This document shows, piece by piece, positions 53,447 through 60,809 of a stretch of DNA of 64,000 nucleotides. This DNA comes from Singulisphaera acidiphila DSM 18658 (GTDB lineage Bacteria; Planctomycetota; Planctomycetia; Isosphaerales; Isosphaeraceae): the NCBI RefSeq assembly GCF_000242455.2, contig NC_019892.1, positions 5,900,744-5,964,743 on the forward strand, written 5' to 3'. The position numbers were made by a program, and so were the translations under genes. Each line of letters begins with the position of its first letter. The first letter of the stretch is position 1. The notes below the pieces were generated by a model that saw only the letters and a program-made list of their open reading frames with translations, did not search any database and was not told the DNA's origin.

Positions 53447-53685
53447 TTGCTGCTGGCTCAGCTTCTGCACGCTCCTATCGGCAGTCGCCTGGTCCGCACC
53501 GACTTCAATGGCCTCACCCTGACTCTCGGGATCGCCACGACCAACCCCAACGCATCCTGTCCCGTCTGCGGACATGAGGCAGGGCGGGTCCACAGCCGCT
53601 ACACTCGCTGCCTTGCCGAGGAACCGGCCTTCGGGTATCAAGTCTGTCTCCAGATGACTGTCCGACGATTCCACGAGGTATTGTC
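53447..53685 (+). pseudogene. ISL3-family transposase, N-terminal fragment
   Basis: LLLAQLLHAPIGSRLVRTDF then CPVCGHEAGRVHSRYTRCLA and VCLQMTVRRFHEV matches the N-terminal zinc finger of ISL3 transposases. The reading ends after about 80 residues where the sequence passes into the inverted-repeat region before the RAYT gene. No start with a good ribosome site; TTG 53447 is a guess. Confidence 0.65.
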
Positions 53686-53853
53686 GAAAGTCGACGGGCC
53701 GGCAAAAAGTCCGAAATCAGAGAGTGCACCTACTGGATTTCTCGGGGTTTTCGAACACTTTGCGGTGCGAAAATCGACTTTTTGCCGGCTCGTCGAGAGT
53801 TAAGAATGACTCTCTCTGATTTGCTACATACCAGGGGGACATAGCGATTTTTT
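53686..53853. repeat. Interleaved inverted repeats upstream of the tyrosine transposase
   Basis: Two inverted-repeat pairs cross each other: 53691-53711 with 53776-53796 (20 of 21 bases, core GCCGGCAAAAAGTC) and 53714-53724 with 53812-53822 (AAATCAGAGAG). A third hairpin (TTTTCG...CGAAAA, about 53748-53773) is nested within. GGGGACATAGC at 53834-53844 is the inverse of GCTATGTCCCC at 57183-57193, so the RAYT gene lies between inverted ends. REP-like structures of this kind are the substrate of this transposase class. Confidence 0.6.
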
Positions 53854-53890
53854 CTTGCTAGCGCTCGCCTACCTGCGATCCAGTCGAGCC

Positions 53891-54166
53891 ATGGCACGAA
53901 CCGCTCGGGCCTCCGTGGGAGGCCTCTGCTCTCACGCTCTTAACCGCGGCAATCGCCGCGAAATGGTCTTCCACAAGGCGGGCGACTACGCTGCGTTCCT
54001 CGGCGCCATGGCGGATGCGACCGCACGCACGCCGAGGGATCTGCTCGGCTACTGTCTCATGCCGAATCACTTCCCCTTGGTGCTTCGGCCCCACGCCGAT
54101 GGCGACCTCAGCCGCTGGATGCCGTGGCTTCTGACGGCGCACGCGCGACGCTGTCATCGCCACCAC
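53891..54166 (+). pseudogene. REP-associated tyrosine transposase (RAYT), 5' part
   Basis: MARTARASVGGLCSHALNRG and NRREMVFHKAGDYAAFLGAM, then GYCLMPNHFPLVLRPHAD are characteristic of Y1-type transposases. The usual H-x-H metal-binding pair (NHVH) reads N-H-F-P here, so the second His is lost. The frame is interrupted after RRCHRHH by an IS66; the other part starts at 56785. If the IS is removed the frame is continuous. The gene is broken and perhaps was already inactive. Confidence 0.85.
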
Positions 54167-54244
54167 GTAAGCGCTCGAGATTCCCAGAGGGGGGGGGACC
54201 GCGATTGGCACTCCCGTCACTCCGCGCATCGGACCGCCCTTGGA

Positions 54245-55906
54245 TCACTTCCGCTTGCGACGATCCGCTCGTTTTGCGTCGCGACGCCGTGCCCGTTCAC
54301 GTGATTCCTCCAGGCGATGCGTCAGTACGTGTCCCGGATGGTTCCGAGCCCACCGATCGGGCAAGAGGTCCTCGACTCGTTCCGGGGCCACGCTCAGCGT
54401 CATCAGTACGTCCTTGACGTAGGCCCACGGCTCCAGGCGATGACGCTTCGCTCCTGCCATGATCGTGCTCAACACCGCCGCTCGCGGTCCCGCATCCACA
54501 TTCCCCAGGAACAACCAATTCTTCCGGCCGATGGCTTGGTCGCGGAGGCGACGCTCCGCCACGTTGTTGTCGATCGTCAGCCGGCCGTCCTCGGTGTAGC
54601 GGCACAACGCCTTCCACTGATTCCGCGCATAGGTCAGAGCCTGGCCCAACGCCGATTTCGGCAGCGACTGGTCCGCAAGCCGATCGAGGTCCCCTCGAAG
54701 CCGTTCCAGGATCGGCACCGCTTCTTGCGCACGCAGGGCCTGTCTCGCCTCAACGGACAACCCTCGGACGCGATCCTCCACGTCGTATAACCGGCGGATC
54801 GCTTCCAGGATCAAACCCGCGTTCCCCGGCGACGACGACCGCGCATCGTAGAACTTGCGGCGGGCGTGCGCCCAACAAGCGACTTCGTGGATCGCCGAAG
54901 GCGACCCGAGATAGAGCCCGTCATATCCAGCATATGCGTCAGCCTGGAGATAACCCACGAAGCCGGCCAGGAACGTCGCCGGCCCGTCGCGTTTGCGACT
55001 CGCCGTATGGTCGTACACGTCGTAGGAATGATCCTCGTCCCCATGATAGAGCCAGAACCGTGTCGTCAGGCTCCCGGGAGCCTCGCCGCCCAGCGCCTTG
55101 ACGGGGGTGTCATCGGTCCAGATCACCGGAGATTGGAGCACGAGTTGCTTTTGGAGGTCGTAGAGCGGCCCCATCAACTCGGCGGCCTTGCGGACCCAAT
55201 CGCACAGCGTCGCACGCGGCAGGTGCAAACCGTAGCGAACCGCGATGCCCTCGAAGCGGTACAGGGTCAAGTGATCGATAAACTTGGAAATCAGCAATTG
55301 CGAAAGCAGGCCCGCTCCCGCGATGCACCCCGGGAGCGGTCGCTCCGGTCCGTCGGGGCTTTTCACTCCGTCGTGGCAGTGCGAGCACGCGTACTTGGGG
55401 AGGACGTGGACCCGAACCTCCAGGCGAGCCGGGATGAATTCGAGCTCACGCCGCTCGTCTTCGCCGATGCGTGCCTTGGACCGGCCGCAGCATGAGCAAG
55501 TCTTGTCCGCCTCGGGCACGTCATGTTCGATGCGGACGTGGGGCAGGCGGCTGAAATCCAGCGTCCGCGATGACCGGGACTTCCTCGGAGCGGCCGGCAT
55601 CGGGGCCTCCGGTTCGGCCTCGGGAGCCACCTCGAGGTCCTCGCCGAACGCGAAGAGATGACCTTGTCCAGGATCGTCGCATCGTTCGCTGCGTCGCCCG
55701 TAGACATAGCGGCGGTACCGCTCCAACTCCTGGCGCAGGCGGTCGTTCTCTTGCGTCAACTCCTCATTGGCCCTGGTGGCTTGATCGAGTGCGGCGAGCA
55801 GGTCCTGGATCCGTTGCTGCCTCGCGTCGCCGGGAGGGGCCGCATCGCCGGAGACTGGCGGCGACGCGGGGCCGGATTGGGCATTTCGACCGAGAGGATT
55901 AATCAT
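54245..55906 (-). CDS. tnpC: IS66 transposase TnpC
   Basis: 553 residues from ATG 55906 (MINPLGRNAQSG). A coiled-coil N-terminus (RIQDLLAALDQATRANEELT then ENDRLRQELERYRRYVYGRR) is followed by a zinc-finger region (CSCCGRSKARIGEDERRELE, YACSHCHDG) and the DDE core (VIWTDDTPV, LQADAYAGYDGLY, NNVAERRLR). Normal size for the family. A longer upstream frame reads across tnpB and is not used. Intact. Confidence 0.94.
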   Translation of the reverse strand: MINPLGRNAQSGPASPPVSGDAAPPGDARQQRIQDLLAALDQATRANEELTQENDRLRQELERYRRYVYGRRSERCDDPGQGHLFAFGEDLEVAPEAEPEAPMPAAPRKSRSSRTLDFSRLPHVRIEHDVPEADKTCSCCGRSKARIGEDERRELEFIPARLEVRVHVLPKYACSHCHDGVKSPDGPERPLPGCIAGAGLLSQLLISKFIDHLTLYRFEGIAVRYGLHLPRATLCDWVRKAAELMGPLYDLQKQLVLQSPVIWTDDTPVKALGGEAPGSLTTRFWLYHGDEDHSYDVYDHTASRKRDGPATFLAGFVGYLQADAYAGYDGLYLGSPSAIHEVACWAHARRKFYDARSSSPGNAGLILEAIRRLYDVEDRVRGLSVEARQALRAQEAVPILERLRGDLDRLADQSLPKSALGQALTYARNQWKALCRYTEDGRLTIDNNVAERRLRDQAIGRKNWLFLGNVDAGPRAAVLSTIMAGAKRHRLEPWAYVKDVLMTLSVAPERVEDLLPDRWARNHPGHVLTHRLEESRERARRRDAKRADRRKRK

Positions 55907-55937
55907 TAATTGGATTATCGCATACTTACCTCTGATT

Positions 55938-56324
55938 TCAAGTGGTTTTCCCGGGATTTTCCCTGTTTTTCTCAGTCCTCCGGTATCGTTTTCGTTGCTG
56001 GGCGTTCCCCAGGTCGATGCCGCCCAGGAGCATGGCGAGTTGGGCGGACCGGAGTTCGATCGGGGCGTCGGAGGAGGGCCGGAGGGGGACCTGGAACGAG
56101 CCGGCTTCGAGGCGATAGTACCAGATCGCCAGGCCATCGACATTCCAGTAGAGGATCTTGATGCGATCACGTCGGCGATTCAGGAAGAGGAAGAGATGGC
56201 CGGAGAGGAGTTCCTCCTGAGGGAAGGCTTGGCTGACGATTCCCGAGAGCCCGTCAAAGCTTTTTCTGAGGTCAACGGAGTCGGCGTGAAGGAGGATCCG
56301 CACGGTGTGCGGGACGCTCAACAT
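55938..56324 (-). CDS. tnpB: IS66 accessory protein TnpB (Orf2)
   Basis: 128 residues: MLSVPHTVRILLHADSVDLR, KSFDGLSGIVSQAF, SGHLFLFLNRRRDRIKILYW, DGLAIWYYRLEAGSF. The start overlaps the tnpA stop by seven bases. The K-S-F-D-G-L segment is uninterrupted here, unlike in the copy at 19481-22174. The C-terminus after RVPL-like QVPLRPSSDA is a long tail. Confidence 0.92.
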   Translation of the reverse strand: MLSVPHTVRILLHADSVDLRKSFDGLSGIVSQAFPQEELLSGHLFLFLNRRRDRIKILYWNVDGLAIWYYRLEAGSFQVPLRPSSDAPIELRSAQLAMLLGGIDLGNAQQRKRYRRTEKNRENPGKTT

Positions 56325-56695
56325 GAGGCGTGCTCCATCCTCGCCGCGACGCGGGCGACGGTCTCGACGACCCGGCAGACGAGTTCACCGCCCGCGGCGA
56401 TGGGCAGGAGGATTCGTCCGCCGTCGGGGAGTCGGATGGTGAGGAATTCAGGGGAATCGCCGGATCGCGACTCGGGGGCGGCGGCGAGGATGACCGGCAC
56501 GAATGCCGGTTCGCGAGCCGGAGCGGGGACAGGGCAAGGCGAATCCGAGGCGAGGCGTCGCTTCCAGGCGTGGAAAGACGCGGTTGAGATCCCTTGGCCT
56601 TGGCAGAACTGGCCGATGGTGAGACCGCTGTCGGACTGCTGTTGCAGTCGCCGACGCCAGAGGACTGGGAGGGCAGGATTGGCGGCACGTGGCAT
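56318..56695 (-). CDS. tnpA: IS66 accessory protein TnpA (Orf1)
   Basis: 125 residues from ATG 56695 (MPRAANPALPVLWRRRLQQQ). The helix-turn-helix region reads SGLTIGQFCQGQGISTASFH then AWKRRLA, as in the TnpA at 22171-22533. It ends with RIRLPDGGRIL-like (LTIRLPDGGRILLPI), usual for the family. Intact. Confidence 0.92.
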   Translation of the reverse strand: MPRAANPALPVLWRRRLQQQSDSGLTIGQFCQGQGISTASFHAWKRRLASDSPCPVPAPAREPAFVPVILAAAPESRSGDSPEFLTIRLPDGGRILLPIAAGGELVCRVVETVARVAARMEHASC

Positions 56696-56784
56696 CGTCT
56701 GACTCCGGAGGACGAACAAAATGGTCCGTCTTCCAGGCTATCAGGCGGCACAAGACTGGCTATTTCGAACGCTTACGCCACCAC

Positions 56785-57171
56785 CACACGACGGGACATG
56801 TGTGGCAAGGTCGTTTCAAGGCTTTCCCGATCGAGGCCGACGAGCATCTGCTCACGGTCTTGCGTTACGTCGAGCGGAATGCGTTACGCGCCGAGTTGGT
56901 GGTCCGGGCGGAGGACAGGCGTTGGTCGAGCCTGGTCCCCTGGTTGAGTGGCCAAGGAATGCTCTGGCGCGGCGAGCCGCCGTTGCGTGACTCGTGTGGG
57001 TTGGAGCGTGTGAACGAGCCGCTCTCGGTGGGCGACCTGAATCGCCTGGGGCATTCGGTCGAGCGCGGGAAGCCGTTCGGCCACGAGTCGTGGACGCGCG
57101 TTACGGCCGAGCGTTTGGGGTTGGCATCGAGCCTCCGTGCGCGCGGGAGGCCGAAGAAGGAGCGGACCTGA
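56785..57171 (+). pseudogene. REP-associated tyrosine transposase, 3' part
   Basis: HTTGHVWQGRFKAFPIEADE, LLTVLRYVERNALRAELV, then RWSSL and PFGHESWTRVTAERLGL match the C-terminal half of Y1-type RAYT proteins, including the G-R-F-K and Y-V-E-x-N-P/A-x-R-A motifs. Codons read directly on from the 5' part when the IS66 and one copy of GCCACCAC are removed. The whole protein would be about 220 residues. Confidence 0.85.
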
Positions 57172-57287
57172 GACGATGATTTGCTATGTCCCCAATAGTG
57201 TTCCCTCCTTGCCGGTGGAAGGAGCCGAAGGCTTTCGCTTGGCTCCGATGAAATCGGTGTCAATGGACCCGAATCGTTACGAGGTTA
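57172..57287. repeat. REP-like sequences after the tyrosine transposase
   Basis: GCTATGTCCCC at 57183-57193 is the inverse of the copy upstream of the gene. A hairpin at 57221-57246 has GGAGCC and GGCTCC arms with an inner AAG/CTT pair. No gene is present. This completes the RAYT flanks. Confidence 0.5.
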
Positions 57288-58165
57288 GGTCGTGTGGACA
57301 ACAATTGGGCAAGCCCAGGGGGTTGGGCTATCTCAGCAGGATCATGATTGAGGCGACATGAACAAACGCCAGGAAGTTCCGGGCCGTCTTGTCATACCGA
57401 GTGGCCACCCGTCGGTACTGCTTCACCTTGAACCAGAACCGCTCCACGAGGTTCCGATCTTTGTAGCGATCTCGATCATAGGCCCGTTGCTCCGCTCGGT
57501 TCTTCAGGCTCGGGATCACCGCCTCGGCCCCCCGATCCTCGATGGCTTTAACCACGGCTCGGCTGTCATACCCCTTGTCGGCGATGACCACCTCGATCGG
57601 CACATCCTCAATCAGCGCTCCCGCCTGTGTCACGTCTGCCGCCTGGCCTCCCGTCAGGGTCAACCGGGCAGGCAACCCGAGACCGCTGATTCCGCCGTGG
57701 ATCTTGGTTCCGAAGCCGCCCCGGCTGCGGCCGAGGGCTTGCTCGGTCTGGCCGCCGGTCCCGTCCCATTTTTGGGGGCGCCGGCGGCGCAAGGGTGCGC
57801 CCGGATGACGGTCGAGTCCAGGATCAGCCACTCCAGATCGGGATCTTGCAAGGCTTCGATGGCCCGTTGCCAGACCCCCTTGCGGGACCAACGGTCGAAC
57901 CGCCGCCAGGCCGAGTTCCAGGGGCCGAAGCGATCGGGCAGGTCCCGCCAAGGGGCACCGGTCCTGGCGATCCAGAGGACGGCGTCGACGAAGAGGCGAT
58001 TGTCCTTGGCGACCTTGCCATGCTGCCCAGGTTGCCCGGGCAGGAGGTCCTTGATCCGGCCCCAATCGTCGTCCGAGATGGCGTGGCGGTGTCGCATGGT
58101 GGCCTCCGTGGTGTCGATTCGAGACCGCTATTAACCAAAATCACCCAGCTGTTGTCCACACGACC
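57288..58165 (-). mobile_element. IS5-family (IS427-like) element in a palindromic site
   Basis: Inverted repeats read GGTCGTGTGGACAACA at both ends. TA at 57286-57287 and 58166-58167 is the target duplication. Joining the flanks gives GAGGTTAACCTC, a perfect 12-bp palindrome, as the empty site. Length is 878 bp, with the transposase in two overlapping frames. Confidence 0.88.
57328..58097 (-). CDS. IS5-type transposase made by ribosomal frameshifting (OrfA and OrfB)
   Basis: OrfA starts at 58097 (MRHRHAISDDDWGRIKDLLP, RTGAPWRDLPDRFGPWNSAW, LILDSTVIRAHPCAAGAPKN). OrfB supplies the rest (GGQTEQALGRSRGGFGTKIH, VVIADKGYDSRAVVKAIED, NLVERFWFKVKQYRRVATRY) in the -1 frame. The switch is at the A5 run in CCCCCAAAAATGG near 57775, a typical slippery run. 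The D, D, E residues (D in L-D-S-T, D in A-D-K-G-Y-D, E in L-V-E-R) are all present. Likely functional, about 255 residues as a fusion. Confidence 0.88.
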
Positions 58166-58167
58166 TA

Positions 58168-58513
58168 ACCTCCGGACGGAGCGTCGAGAATCAGGGACGA
58201 ATCCCCGGTTCAGATTGTGGCGCGGTTAAGGCACGCGATGATCTGAGCGCACCGCGGGTGTTAGGGTCGGGCCAGTGGCGCGGGCGGCGCCTTCAGTGGT
58301 GGCATGGCCCTGGGGTTTGGCGTCTGGGTTACCAGGCAGAGGGAAATGCCATGGAGCAACCCCATCGTCCTGCGAGCAAGCGGTGCGATGGGCCTCTGAT
58401 GTTCTCGGTTCGTCAGGTGGTCACGATCTTGCAACGCTTCCAGGCGAATCCCAGGCCCATCGGATCCTGCTGCAACAACTCCTTGGCCCGGCATTTCAGG
58501 GATGTCGCGAGGT
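58168..58513. other. Intergenic region, possible IS remnant
   Basis: 346 bp with no secure gene. A rightward frame from 58275 includes AVRWASDVLGSSGGHDLATL then GESQAHRILLQQLLG, which has some likeness to the C-terminal part of IS110 transposases (D-x-x-G-x-S-G). The match is too weak to name. Confidence 0.3.
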
Positions 58514-59077
58514 TCAGGCCCTCAGTCGCCCTTGTGGTGGCATCTCGGACTTTTTTTCGTCGTTCGCTGTTGCCGGGAGATCAAGTTTCTGTGGTTCTCG
58601 ACCTGGAAATTGCACATGGATTGCCAGTTCGCCCCCCATCGCATTGATCACCTTGGTGAGAGTGCTCACCAAGACATCACCTCGACGTTCAATTCGCGAG
58701 ATGTTCGCTTGGCCAACGCCGGCCAGCTCACCGAGCTGGGCCTGGGAAATCCCCATCTGCCGGCGGAGAACCGCCAGTTGAACTTCAACCATGGCCAGCG
58801 AGTTCTCTCCCGATCTGATCAGAGCGTCCGCCCGTTCCAGGGCCTCCCTAGGCTTGGCATAGATCTCGTCTGCACCGGCACCGTAATCGTCTTCGCCAGG
58901 GGTGGAGACGCCGAAACCGCGGTCAGGACGCCACTCGATTACCACGGGGCGGAAATCGTCCCCACGCTGCACATCGAGGAACCACGACCCCTTTTCATCG
59001 GCCGGCTTGTCCAACGAGACCGTCAGATTGGGGAAACGCCTCTTCAGATCGTCCCTGATTCGTTCGATCTGATTCAT
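58514..59077 (-). CDS. XRE-family helix-turn-helix regulator, antitoxin-like
   Basis: 187 residues. The Cro/C1-type HTH is at about 103-150 (LRRQMGISQAQLGELAGVGQ, then ISRIERRGDVLVSTLTKVIN and AMGGELAIHVQFPG), a layout common in HigA-like antitoxins. The first 95 residues are a separate domain (FPNLTVSLDKP, FRPVVIEWRPDRGFGV) that I do not recognise. It begins three bases after the upstream gene's stop, so the two form an operon. It may repress its own promoter. Whether the partner is a toxin is not shown. Confidence 0.8.
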   Translation of the reverse strand: MNQIERIRDDLKRRFPNLTVSLDKPADEKGSWFLDVQRGDDFRPVVIEWRPDRGFGVSTPGEDDYGAGADEIYAKPREALERADALIRSGENSLAMVEVQLAVLRRQMGISQAQLGELAGVGQANISRIERRGDVLVSTLTKVINAMGGELAIHVQFPGREPQKLDLPATANDEKKSEMPPQGRLRA

Positions 59078-59080
59078 CGC

Positions 59081-59437
59081 TCAAATCTCCTTTCCGTCAG
59101 CACCAGCCTTCGTGAAGATCACTTGTCCTGAGAGCAACTGGATCGCAATCGATCCGTTAGTGCCGACCAGCGTGTTGTGGCCTCGACTACGGAATCGCAT
59201 CACGTCGTCACGGCCTTCAACCCCACGGACGCTATCCATCTGGGGTGGGTACATCCGACCGTCGACCATCCAGTTGGCTGGCGTGTTCGGGATGTCCGTC
59301 AACGCGTCCTCAACCTCATTCATCGTGCTACAGATAAGGTGGTAAGCCTCGTCAAAGTCAGAGCAAGCAGGAGCAGCGGTGAGACGCTTGCGGAACTCTT
59401 CAAGTCGTTCCGCTTTCGTCGCGTTTCGCTCGGCCAT
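59081..59437 (-). CDS. Unrecognised protein co-transcribed with an XRE regulator
   Basis: 118 residues from ATG 59437, chosen for AGGAG nine bases upstream; an in-frame ATG at 59500 lacks one. Features: a helical start (NATKAERLEEFRKRLTAAPA), then YHLICSTMNEVEDALTDIPN, a middle with DGRMYPPQMDSV and a C-terminus with RFRSRGHNTLVGTNGSIAIQ. No family can be named. Being first in a two-gene operon with an XRE protein, it might be a toxin or the regulated product; both are inference. Confidence 0.7.
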   Translation of the reverse strand: MAERNATKAERLEEFRKRLTAAPACSDFDEAYHLICSTMNEVEDALTDIPNTPANWMVDGRMYPPQMDSVRGVEGRDDVMRFRSRGHNTLVGTNGSIAIQLLSGQVIFTKAGADGKEI

Positions 59438-59619
59438 TTCGCGTGCTCCTGCTTCTCTTCTTGATACACAAATTATGCCTTTGAGGTTATTAAGTGTCAA
59501 GAAGCAATTGGCTGGGCGAACGAAAAAAACCGGCGAGGGGCCGGGTGTGAGATTTTGCTCGCACGAGCAAAATCGTCAGTCAGGGTGATCTTAGGTTCCA
59601 CCGGACTACGACGATCGAC
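59438..59619. other. Upstream region of the XRE operon
   Basis: 182 bp that must carry the promoter of the XRE operon. GCTCGCACGAGC near 59558-59569 is a perfect 12-bp palindrome and a candidate operator for the XRE protein (inference). Short leftward frames here have no ribosome site. Confidence 0.4.
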
Positions 59620-60021
59620 TTGCCAGAGATTCCGGAGTTTCAATATCCTCCACAGGGCGGACTTGGGCGACGTGCGCTGCTCAGCCTTCGTGTAACGGGT
59701 AGCGTTAATGAACGCAATCCACGGCAATCTCCTTTGCTTCGTCCAAAGATTCCGCCGCGATCACAGAAAGCGAATGGGCGGCGTCCACTGCCAATTGGCC
59801 TCCCAGCCTCGGTGGTCCTGCGCGTCGCGCAGCCCGAGCCGCTGGAGACGTTCATCGGCTCCGGTATCCCGATGGGCAAGCAATTACGGATCGCGTATTT
59901 CCCCACCACAGGCCCTCAGTCCTGGCGGAAAGAGGCGGGGCAAAGGATGCTGACGGCTCCCAATGGAGCGAAGTTCACGTTTAAGTTCGTCGATGCCGGG
60001 GCGATCGTCGAGCAGGCGTAG
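59620..60021 (+). CDS. Hypothetical protein, perhaps a fragment
   Basis: The frame encodes 133 residues, but only the last ~70 (VVLRVAQPEPLETFIGSGIP, GKQLRIAYFPTTGPQSWRKE, RMLTAPNGAKFTFKFVDAGA) show GC-ending codons and protein-like composition. The first half is Arg/Pro-rich and may be non-coding. No ribosome site and no known domain. It may be the tail of a gene whose start was lost. Confidence 0.3.
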   Translation: MPEIPEFQYPPQGGLGRRALLSLRVTGSVNERNPRQSPLLRPKIPPRSQKANGRRPLPIGLPASVVLRVAQPEPLETFIGSGIPMGKQLRIAYFPTTGPQSWRKEAGQRMLTAPNGAKFTFKFVDAGAIVEQA

Positions 60022-60072
60022 CAATAACGCCTGAAAATTAGAGTTTATCATCAGATTCTGTTGGTGTGCTCC

Positions 60073-60107
60073 TACAATGGCATTGTAAGGGGCGAGACCT
60101 TGTCTCG
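60073..60107. repeat. Pair of small adjacent hairpins
   Basis: TACAATG-G-CATTGTA (60073-60087) and CGAGAC-CTT-GTCTCG (60093-60107) are perfect inverted repeats lying five bases apart in otherwise unassigned sequence. They resemble intergenic REP-type units. No gene is linked to them. Confidence 0.45.
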
Positions 60108-60256
60108 GCAGGCATGGCGGGGCGCATCGAGGCGTGTCATGGCGGAAGAAAGCTAGCCCAATATTTAAACAAGGTGGTTGCGAGTTTACGAGAGTGGAGG
60201 GACAATCCACGGACATCCAATCGCAGTCGAAGAATTCAAAAAAGCGCAAAGGCGAA

Positions 60257-60566
60257 ATGATGAAGCCTGGAACCTTTGATTGGAAGTCCGGTACGGTCAT
60301 CTTTTTGGGATTTAAATGAGATTGATGAGGGACTGCCTTTAGGAGAACAAATCGACTGTCTCAAGGAGGATCTCGCGCAGATTACGTTTCCAGGTGCGAT
60401 TGTACTCGATCTTGGCTGGTATCCTTCATTTGATCCCCGAGGGATGTTCAAGGTTATGGTCGTTCAAAATAGCGACTGGGATAAACCGCTATTTTTAGCT
60501 AATGCTAAGGATGTTTCATCGTTGAGAGAACAGATCTCTCTTTCGATTTTGTCATTTTGTCAGTAG
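60257..60566 (+). pseudogene. Small unrecognised gene with one frameshift
   Basis: Starts ATG 60257 (MMKPGTFDWKSGTVIF) after AAAGGCG. At the T5 run near 60300-60305 the frame must lose one base to continue as WDLNEIDEGLPLGEQIDCLK, EDLAQITFPGAIVLDLGWYP and DNPLF-like DKPLFLANAKDVSSLREQIS. The two parts read as one protein of about 102 residues. Codons are AT-rich compared with the rest of the window. I cannot name the family. Its base composition recalls the SUKH gene. The shift could be a sequencing error in the T run. Confidence 0.5.
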
Positions 60567-60809
60567 CCTGAGCTCGTCTCCTGTATTTTTAGCATAAGCA
60601 AAAATATGTAAATTTGTTAATAATTTCGTTGTTTAGCGATCCAGGGAATTACTGTGTGTGTTGCCCTGGTCACTGTACTTCACCTTGGGAACGTTGGGTT
60701 CACCGAACGGCCGGCATGTGGACCTCTGATCGTTCCTTTGCGATCAGCAGTGGCCGCGTTTTGCCGAAAATGTCAGCGTTTATTGATGCGAGGAGAATCA
60801 TCGAGGACT
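60567..60809. promoter_or_regulatory. Upstream region of the TPR-glycosyltransferase gene
   Basis: 243 bp, AT-rich at first (60590-60640). It should contain the promoter of the gene at 60810. A frame open from 60654 leads into that gene but lacks coding character before 60810. Confidence 0.4.

Larger units (their letters stand above)
54167..56776 (-). mobile_element. Complete IS66-family element with 8-bp target duplication
   Basis: Ends GTAAGCGCTCGAGATTCCCA at the left and, reversed, GTAAGCGTTCGAAATAGCCA at the right are imperfect inverted repeats. The octamer GCCACCAC occurs at 54159-54166 and 56777-56784: the 8-bp duplication typical of IS66. It carries tnpA, tnpB and tnpC in IS66 order, all open. 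Length is 2,610 bp. Confidence 0.95.
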
